Assembly: GCA_040882225.1 (NCBI GenBank)
Contig: JBBEBR010000014.1
Location: forward strand, 310,001-374,000
Reading direction: 5' to 3'
DNA: 64,000 nt
DNA from: Gracilimonas sp040882225
GTDB lineage: Bacteria > Bacteroidota > Rhodothermia > Balneolales > Balneolaceae
Part shown: piece after piece, positions 58,577 through 64,000 of the stretch
Layout: every line of letters starts with the position of its first letter
Numbering within the stretch: the first letter of the stretch is position 1
Notes under the pieces: generated by a model
What the model saw: only the letters and a program-made list of their open reading frames with translations
Database searches by the model: none
What the model was told of the DNA's origin: nothing
Position numbers and translations under genes: made by a program

Positions 58577-59701
58577 GTGAAAACGCTCTATATAATATCT
58601 AAAGGATTAAATAAACAGTCTGATGAAGAAATTTTGGCTCTCGAAAAAGAAAACAGACACCCCAGAGTTTCCATGCTCGAAGAAGCACTTTCAGCCGATG
58701 TTATAGACGAGCGTTATTTATATGATAAAACTCCGGCTTATCGCAGATGGTTTTACAAATTAATTCCTGCCGGTGCCGCGCAAATCATCGAAGCATTGGT
58801 TCTTCATAAAAAGTGTGATGTGATATTTACACAATCGGAGAGAGTGGGATTGCCTCTCGCTTTTTTGATGAAATATCTGGGCATTAAAACCCCGCATGTG
58901 ATGATTGTATCGAGAATTACTTCGATGTATGAGAAGAAATCCCGGCAAAAAATGTGGCTTCTTCGCCATTCAAAAAGTGCTTTAAGCCGCATTTTGATTT
59001 GGTCATCAGTTCAAAGAAAGATTGCGATCAATCAGCTTGGGGTAGATCCGCAGAAAATCAAATTGCTGAAAAGAGGCACCGATCAAAGGTTTTGGCATCC
59101 TAAACCTGCTAAAACAGATATGATTTGCTCGGTGGGAATGGAAATGCGGGATTATCCCACTCTTGTAGAAGCACTGCGTCCACTCGAAATTCCCTGCCAC
59201 ATAGCTGTAGGCGCCGCAAGAGGACAAATATTCGAAACCGTGAAAAGGCTTTATGATATTGAAGAATTGCCGGAGAATATTGAAGTGGGACGAAAAGGTT
59301 ATGAAGAGCTTAGAGAGATGTATAGCCGCTGCCGATTTGCAGTTGTATCGCTGTTGCCGACTGATTCTGACAATGGATTAACTGCAATTCTTGAAGCAAT
59401 GGCCATGGGAAAAGCAGTTATTTGCACCAGGGTTGAAGGCCAGGTTGATGTAATTGAGGAAGGAGTGACTGGAATATTTGTACCACAGGGAGATCCTAAT
59501 GCGCTCCGGAATGCCATTCAAAAGCTTTGGAATGATCCTGAGTGGGCGGAAGAAATGGGCATTGCCGCACGCGAATATGTAGAAAAATATCACAGCATGG
59601 AGCAATTTGTGCAGAACATTAGCAAAGAGGTATTTGAAGTAGCAGAGATTCCTCAAAAAACAAAAACACAGCCTATAGAAACACTGGAAGTTGAGACATG
59701 A
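58577..59701 (+). CDS. Glycosyltransferase, GT4-like
   Basis: 374 residues from a GTG at 58577 (MKTLYIISKGLNKQSDEE). The C-terminal GT-B half holds LTAILEAMAMGKAVICTRVE, containing the Glu-x7-Glu-like nucleotide-sugar motif, and EGVTGIFVPQGDPNAL. The N-terminal half is diverged. A retaining sugar transferase adding to the repeat unit; donor unknown. Cotranscribed with the deacetylase upstream. Confidence 0.87.
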   Translation: MKTLYIISKGLNKQSDEEILALEKENRHPRVSMLEEALSADVIDERYLYDKTPAYRRWFYKLIPAGAAQIIEALVLHKKCDVIFTQSERVGLPLAFLMKYLGIKTPHVMIVSRITSMYEKKSRQKMWLLRHSKSALSRILIWSSVQRKIAINQLGVDPQKIKLLKRGTDQRFWHPKPAKTDMICSVGMEMRDYPTLVEALRPLEIPCHIAVGAARGQIFETVKRLYDIEELPENIEVGRKGYEELREMYSRCRFAVVSLLPTDSDNGLTAILEAMAMGKAVICTRVEGQVDVIEEGVTGIFVPQGDPNALRNAIQKLWNDPEWAEEMGIAAREYVEKYHSMEQFVQNISKEVFEVAEIPQKTKTQPIETLEVET

Positions 59702-59803
59702 GGATTGTGGATTTTAATAAGCATGTAAAGTTGGCGTTGCGTAAAGATTTTCAAAAATAGAAGGAAGAGGTAATACTATCACGCGTTTTTCAGGGATAAC
59801 ACA

Positions 59804-61012
59804 ATGATTATTTACGAAGTTACTCAATACATATTAATTGCGATAGGAGGTGGGCTGCTTGGTTACCAAATGTTGCTAAGCTTTTTGGCTTTGCTGGGGA
59901 AAGACATTAAAAATTTCCACACTGAGAAGAAGCGAAAATTTGTAATTGTGATACCGGCTCATAATGAAGAGCAGGTAATTGCAAAAACAATTTATAGTCT
60001 TTTTGGGCTGGTGTACCCTAAAAGCTTATATCATTTGGTGGTAGTAGCCGATAACTGCACAGATCATACCGCACGAATTGCACGGAAACTGGGCGCGAAA
60101 GTGCTCGAAAGAACCAATAAGGAAAAGCGCGGCAAAGGATATGCTCTAAGATGGGCTTTTGATCAGTTGTTAAGCGGAGATGAAGAGTATGAAGGCGTTA
60201 TCGTGTTGGATTCTGACAGTCTTATCTCAGGAAATTACCTGGAAGTAATGAACTACTATTTGGAAAATGGAAGCAGGGTGATCCAAAGCAGCGACCTTGT
60301 GCTTCCACAGCCTGGAGCCTGGAGCAGTGAATCAATCCGAATTGGTTTTCTGCTGTACAATTACGTAAAACCAATGGGCCGAAAAGTGCTTGGTTTTAAT
60401 ATGGGCCTCAGGGGAAACGGAATGTGTTTCGCACCTGAAATTTTGAGAGAACATCCCTGGCAAGCGTGGTCGTTAACTGAAGATGTTGAATATGGACTTT
60501 CATTATTGCTGAAAGGGATTAACATTGATTTTGCCCCGGAAGCCAATCTTTGGGCTCAGATGCCGATAAATGCCAAGAATGCGGAGTCGCAACGAACCCG
60601 ATGGGAATTAGGCAGGTTTCCTGTTATCTCAAAATATGCGCCGAAGCTAATTAGAGGTTTTTTCACTAGGAAATCACTAAAAAATATCGACACTTTTATC
60701 GATTTAATAACTCCGCCCCTGGTGAATTTACTCTTGTTTGTGGTAGCAATGTTAGTGTTGAATTTTGGGCTATGGTTAACCGGTATCATCCCGCTCACAT
60801 TTGCCTGGATCTGGTTAGGAGTTACCATTATGGGTTTACTCCATCTGTTTATAGGCTTATTGGCTGCAGGCGCTGACTGGCAGATGTATAAATCTGTGTT
60901 GTATATACCGGTGTATGTGTTTTGGAAACTAAAAGTATACATCACCACCTGGATAAAAGGGAGTGAGAAGCATTGGGTTCGAACTACGAGAGATGCCGGT
61001 AAAATGAAATAA
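59804..61012 (+). CDS. Membrane glycosyltransferase, GT2 family
   Basis: 402 residues with an N-terminal helix, a GT-A domain and three C-terminal helices. VIPAHNEEQVIAKTI is the start of the fold, VIVLDSDSLISGNYLEVM gives the DxD, TEDVEYGL the catalytic Asp region, and QRTRWELGR the QxxRW motif. This layout is that of cellulose-synthase-like and other membrane-integral GT2 enzymes. It probably builds or elongates a glycan at the membrane. Confidence 0.9.
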   Translation: MIIYEVTQYILIAIGGGLLGYQMLLSFLALLGKDIKNFHTEKKRKFVIVIPAHNEEQVIAKTIYSLFGLVYPKSLYHLVVVADNCTDHTARIARKLGAKVLERTNKEKRGKGYALRWAFDQLLSGDEEYEGVIVLDSDSLISGNYLEVMNYYLENGSRVIQSSDLVLPQPGAWSSESIRIGFLLYNYVKPMGRKVLGFNMGLRGNGMCFAPEILREHPWQAWSLTEDVEYGLSLLLKGINIDFAPEANLWAQMPINAKNAESQRTRWELGRFPVISKYAPKLIRGFFTRKSLKNIDTFIDLITPPLVNLLLFVVAMLVLNFGLWLTGIIPLTFAWIWLGVTIMGLLHLFIGLLAAGADWQMYKSVLYIPVYVFWKLKVYITTWIKGSEKHWVRTTRDAGKMK

Positions 61013-61125
61013 CCATCACAAGAAGAAAAAAAATAAAGTAGAAATATTGCACAATTGGCTACTGAGCATATAAGATTTACTCAGGCTTGATTCCAGAAAA
61101 AAAAACAAACCGGATATATCAGTTG

Positions 61126-61142
61126 TTGGCACATTTATTGTA
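61126..61142 (+). promoter_or_regulatory. Sigma-54-type promoter before the GT4 gene
   Basis: TTGGCACATTTATTGTA has GG-N10-GT and differs from the leftward site at 49325-49341 by a single base. It lies 53 bp before the start codon at 61195, in a 182-bp gap. Confidence 0.62.
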
Positions 61143-61194
61143 CTATCAGAAGGTATCCGGAGAAGTATTAAAATTATTTATTTCAAACTGAAGA

Positions 61195-62394
61195 ATGAAA
61201 ATATTGCACGTATTCCCCCAGTTACCAACGCCGCCAACATCAGGGGGTACTCTGCGGGTATTCCACATTTTAAAGCATTTATGTAAGCATCACGATGTGA
61301 CAGTTGCCGGTTTCAGTGAAAATGGCGACCGAGATTATTTCAATAAATCATTCCCTGAACTGAAAGGGAAAATGAATTTTGTGTATCGGGAGCCAAAAAA
61401 ATTCCACCGGTTACGGCAGGCTTACTCGTATTTATCAAATCATAGCCATTGGTACAGATGGGCAGAATCGAAAGAGCTGGAGCAGAAACTTCAAGGACTT
61501 TTAGACGCCAATGATTTCGATATTTTCCAGGTGGAATTTTCTTCGATGGGGCATTTTGATTTACAGACGGATGCCATACGCATACTGGATGCTCATAATG
61601 TGGAATACGATAATTTTCGCAGAATGAGCACACTGGATTGGTCGATGCTAAGGAAAAGTTTTTATCGCCATGAGTACGAGAAATGCTACGAAGAGGAGAT
61701 AGCGGCTATAAAACGGCAGAATGCTCTTTTTGTAACTTCAAAGCGCGATGGAGAACTTTTCGCTAAAGATGCGCCCGGTGTGAAGCAATTTGTGATTCCT
61801 AATGGAGTAGATACTTCTTATTTCAAACCAAAAAAAGCGGAACAGGAACCGTTTTCGATTGTATTTACAGGTGCCATGAAATATGTGCCAAACTATGACG
61901 GCATGATTTGGTTTATTGAGGAAATCTTTCCCATCATAAAAAAAATAATCCCGCAGGCAAAGGTTTATGTAGTTGGCAGCGGCCCTCCCCCGATTTTGAA
62001 AGCTTATGAATCCGATTCGGTTATTATAACCGGTTTTGTAGATGATGTGCGTCCTTATGTGGATGAAGCAGGCGTTTTTGTTGTGCCTCTGAACATGGGA
62101 AGTGGAACCCGGCTGAAAGTTTTAGAAGCATTGTCGATGAAAAAACCAGTGGTTTCTACAAGCATCGGCTGCGAAGGAATTGAAGTTGAAGACGATGAGC
62201 ATATCCTAATCAGGGATAACCCAGGAGAATTTGCAGAGGCTGTAATTGAAGTTTTCAACAATCAGAAACTGAAGAAAAGATTGATAGATAACGGGTATCA
62301 ATTAGTAAAGGAAAAGTACGACTGGACTGTTATTGGAGAATCTATAGAAGAATCATTTGAAGTGTTAACCACTAAAGAATTGGTTCCTCAATAA
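61195..62394 (+). CDS. Glycosyltransferase, GT4 family
   Basis: 399 residues of a GT-B enzyme: KILHVFPQLPTPPTSGGTLR at the start (Gly-rich acceptor loop), FSIVFTGAMKYVPNYDGMIW, and FVVPLNMGSGTRLKVLEALS with the Glu-x7-Glu nucleotide-sugar site, then KPVVSTSIGCEGIEV. Close in pattern to GT4 proteins of exopolysaccharide loci. It has its own sigma-54-type promoter and is followed by a FemAB-like gene. Confidence 0.92.
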   Translation: MKILHVFPQLPTPPTSGGTLRVFHILKHLCKHHDVTVAGFSENGDRDYFNKSFPELKGKMNFVYREPKKFHRLRQAYSYLSNHSHWYRWAESKELEQKLQGLLDANDFDIFQVEFSSMGHFDLQTDAIRILDAHNVEYDNFRRMSTLDWSMLRKSFYRHEYEKCYEEEIAAIKRQNALFVTSKRDGELFAKDAPGVKQFVIPNGVDTSYFKPKKAEQEPFSIVFTGAMKYVPNYDGMIWFIEEIFPIIKKIIPQAKVYVVGSGPPPILKAYESDSVIITGFVDDVRPYVDEAGVFVVPLNMGSGTRLKVLEALSMKKPVVSTSIGCEGIEVEDDEHILIRDNPGEFAEAVIEVFNNQKLKKRLIDNGYQLVKEKYDWTVIGESIEESFEVLTTKELVPQ

Positions 62395-62503
62395 AAGAAC
62401 CAGGAGAGAGGAGGACGTGTAATAAGTATTTTGATAAGTTATAAATTTCTAAGAATAAAGAAGTTAAACAATATGAGCCCATTAAATAGAAAGGGGGCTA
62501 ATT

Positions 62504-63853
62504 GTGGATAAAAATTTAGAACAAACATTAGCCGAAGCAAGCTCTAATGGTATTAGTAACACTCCAGGAAATGAATTAAGGGTCCAAGTTATTCAAAATG
62601 AGGATGATTTCCACGCTCTCGAAGAGGAATGGAAGCATTTAACGGATAACGCTGACTATTCCATCTTCCAGACATTTGAATGGAACAAAATATGGTGGAA
62701 GCATTTCGGCAGCGGAAAGAAGCTGCATATCATAGCTTTTTATAATGAAGCGGGACAACTCCTAGCAATAATCCCATTCTTTTGGGATACTATAACTGTG
62801 TTCAATAAGGAAGTGTACAGTTGTTTAAGATTCATTGGCTCAAGTGTAAGTCAGCCCGATGGAGAGAATTTGAAAGGTTTACATCCTTATTCTGACTACC
62901 TCAATTTTATTATTAAAACAGGATATGAGTTGGTGGTAATAGATTCTCTTTTAGATTATTTAGAGAATGTGCAGGAATGTGATGAAATTTTGTTGGATGA
63001 AATTCCCGAAACCAGCCGTATTCTAAACGTGTTTATTTCTGAGTTGCATAAAAGAGAGCTCAATTTCACTATAAAAAAATCCTCAAAATGCCCGGTAATA
63101 AAATTGAATGGGAGTTGGGAAGAATATCAGGACAGCCTAAGTAAAAAATCGCGATATAATAATAATAGAGCTCTTCGGATGATAGATGAAGACAGCGAAA
63201 AAGGATTTCATCTTGATGAAGCTGGAAATTCCTGTGAACTTGAGGAAATCTTTGGACTACTGGTGGATTTACATCAGAAACGATGGAATCAGATTGGTTT
63301 TCCTGGCGTTTTTGGGGAAAAGAGAATGTTGGAGTTCCAGCGTGAAATTATGCACGTATTTTTTAAAAAAGGATGGGTACAACTTAAAAAGGCGGCGCCA
63401 GTGAAAGATCCCGGTAAGGCAATTGCAGTAGATTTAATGTTCAGGTATAAAAAGCACATATATATGGTTCATCGGGCTCTTGATCAGGAATCACCTTTTA
63501 GTAAAGCAGGGCCGGGAAATATACTGCTAAGCTCCATCGTAAAAGAAGCTGCTGATGAAGGTTTCGAAATAGTTGATTTCTTACGCGGAACAGAACCTTT
63601 TAAATTTAGAACTGCTAATGCGGTGCATCAAAACCTGCGATTGGTTATAAAGACTTCATCCCTAAGAAAAAGTCTTAGAAATAGTCTTCTTAAGGCTTAT
63701 GTAGTCTCAAAAAGAAGAGTGGAGGTAGAAAAAAAGCAATTGATTTTATTTAGAAATGGAAAAACCCTAACGAATGGTTTAAAAGGATATCTGAATTTTC
63801 TGTACAGCCGTATTAGATATAAAATGAAGGAACGGAAGCAAGGGGAGCTTTAA
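62504..63853 (+). CDS. FemAB/CelD-like GNAT acyltransferase (paralogue 2)
   Basis: 449 residues from a GTG at 62504, preceded by the strong ribosome site AAAGGGGG. Same length as the paralogue at 55074 and the same landmarks: SIFQTFEWNKIWWKHFGSG, DLHQKRWNQIGFPGVFGEKR and a C-terminal FLRGTEPFKFR. It probably acylates or aminoacylates the polysaccharide or its lipid carrier. Convergent with a WecB/TagA-type gene on the minus strand, with only six bases between. Confidence 0.8.
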   Translation: MDKNLEQTLAEASSNGISNTPGNELRVQVIQNEDDFHALEEEWKHLTDNADYSIFQTFEWNKIWWKHFGSGKKLHIIAFYNEAGQLLAIIPFFWDTITVFNKEVYSCLRFIGSSVSQPDGENLKGLHPYSDYLNFIIKTGYELVVIDSLLDYLENVQECDEILLDEIPETSRILNVFISELHKRELNFTIKKSSKCPVIKLNGSWEEYQDSLSKKSRYNNNRALRMIDEDSEKGFHLDEAGNSCELEEIFGLLVDLHQKRWNQIGFPGVFGEKRMLEFQREIMHVFFKKGWVQLKKAAPVKDPGKAIAVDLMFRYKKHIYMVHRALDQESPFSKAGPGNILLSSIVKEAADEGFEIVDFLRGTEPFKFRTANAVHQNLRLVIKTSSLRKSLRNSLLKAYVVSKRRVEVEKKQLILFRNGKTLTNGLKGYLNFLYSRIRYKMKERKQGEL

Positions 63854-63859
63854 AGAGGA

Positions 63860-64000
63860 TTACTTCACAATTGGGTCAGCCTGTTTCATTTGTTTCGGAT
63901 TACTGGTTTTTAACAACATTACATTAAGAGCGAACAACGGGAGCTTAAGCATTCTTCTCCATCGCGCTGGTTGCAACATTAAACGGTACAGCCATTCCAA
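63860..64000 (-). CDS. WecB/TagA/CpsF-family glycosyltransferase, C-terminal end only
   Basis: The minus strand is open from the window edge to TAA at 63860-63862 and reads 46 residues, starting LEWLYRLMLQPARWRRMLKL. The GLEW-x-x-RL-x-x-P-x-R-x-x-R tail is typical of the WecG/TagA/CpsF family, which transfers N-acetylmannosamine(uronic) or related sugars to lipid-linked GlcNAc. The gene start is off the window. It fits with the WecA-type enzyme at 44777. Confidence 0.72.
   Translation of the reverse strand: MEWLYRLMLQPARWRRMLKLPLFALNVMLLKTSNPKQMKQADPIVK

Noticed and set aside
60972..60980. GGTTCGAA, resembling a tRNA T-loop
   Set aside because: It is inside the GT2 gene and the surrounding bases form no acceptor, D or anticodon stem.

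Overview
The window is about 64 kb of AT-leaning chromosome from a Gram-negative bacterium of the Bacteroidota/Balneolota type (Balneola, Gracilimonas or Rhodohalobacter are the comparisons I would try first; this is inference). Pointers are a TonB-dependent receptor with an N-terminal carboxypeptidase-regulatory-like domain, a PorV/FadL-like outer-membrane barrel, many lipoboxes ending in AC, pyruvate phosphate dikinase, and a promoter matching the Bacteroidota TTTG-N19-TAnnTTTG form. I saw no tRNA, rRNA, CRISPR array, transposase, integrase or phage gene.

Layout. 1-1948: an NfeD/stomatin membrane operon with two SPFH paralogues. 2031-6650: a cassette-like array in which three toxin-antitoxin pairs, a DUF1428 gene and a CPBP protease are separated by structured repeats; two repeats look like integron attC sites and three belong to a second family ending in a REP-like palindrome. 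6696-11384: an ABC exporter, twin 285-residue membrane proteins built of 30-residue repeats, and a GlxA-type AraC regulator. 11536-22698: mainly plus-strand single-domain proteins (DUF899, VOC, SRPBCC/AHSA1, RibD/DHFR-like, DUF1801, SnoaL, DoxX, DinB, DJ-1/PfpI) with ArsR and WYL regulators, several duplicated families and at least two decayed genes. 22769-27682: PLP dehydratase, AsmA/DUF748-like protein, secreted amidohydrolase and an alkyltransferase. 27836-27982: a candidate small RNA with its own promoter and terminator. 28004-31094: a three-gene zinc-type TonB receptor locus. 31399-39486: ppdK, a GH9 cellulase/sulfotransferase operon, a MerA/Lpd-like reductase and 3-hydroxybutyryl-CoA dehydrogenase.

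39499-64000 is a surface-polysaccharide region. A minus-strand run carries a Wza-like exporter, a PorV-like barrel, a degenerate NtrC-type AAA protein, a WecA-type phosphosugar transferase fused to a FlaA1-like module, two CARDB-repeat lipoproteins, a GH18 chitinase and a GNAT protein. A divergent plus-strand run carries a Wzz/GumC protein, a CpsD-like kinase, a 54-residue membrane protein, a Wzy-like polymerase, a Wzx flippase, two FemAB/CelD-like acyltransferases, a UDP-glucuronate-epimerase-like protein, a polysaccharide deacetylase and three glycosyltransferases. The end of a WecB/TagA/CpsF glycosyltransferase enters from the right edge. Together these could prime, build, flip, polymerise, modify and export an exopolysaccharide.

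Regulation. Five intergenic sites match the sigma-54 promoter (GG-N10-GC/GT): both sides of the 49.3-49.7 kb divergent gap, before the deacetylase, before the 61.2 kb glycosyltransferase, and before the sulfotransferase/cellulase operon. With the AAA protein that has kept the sigma-54-activator fold but lost its GAFTGA loop, this suggests a sigma-54 regulon for cell-surface polysaccharide. The most unusual parts are the cassette-like array, this putative regulon, the twin repeat proteins and the candidate small RNA.
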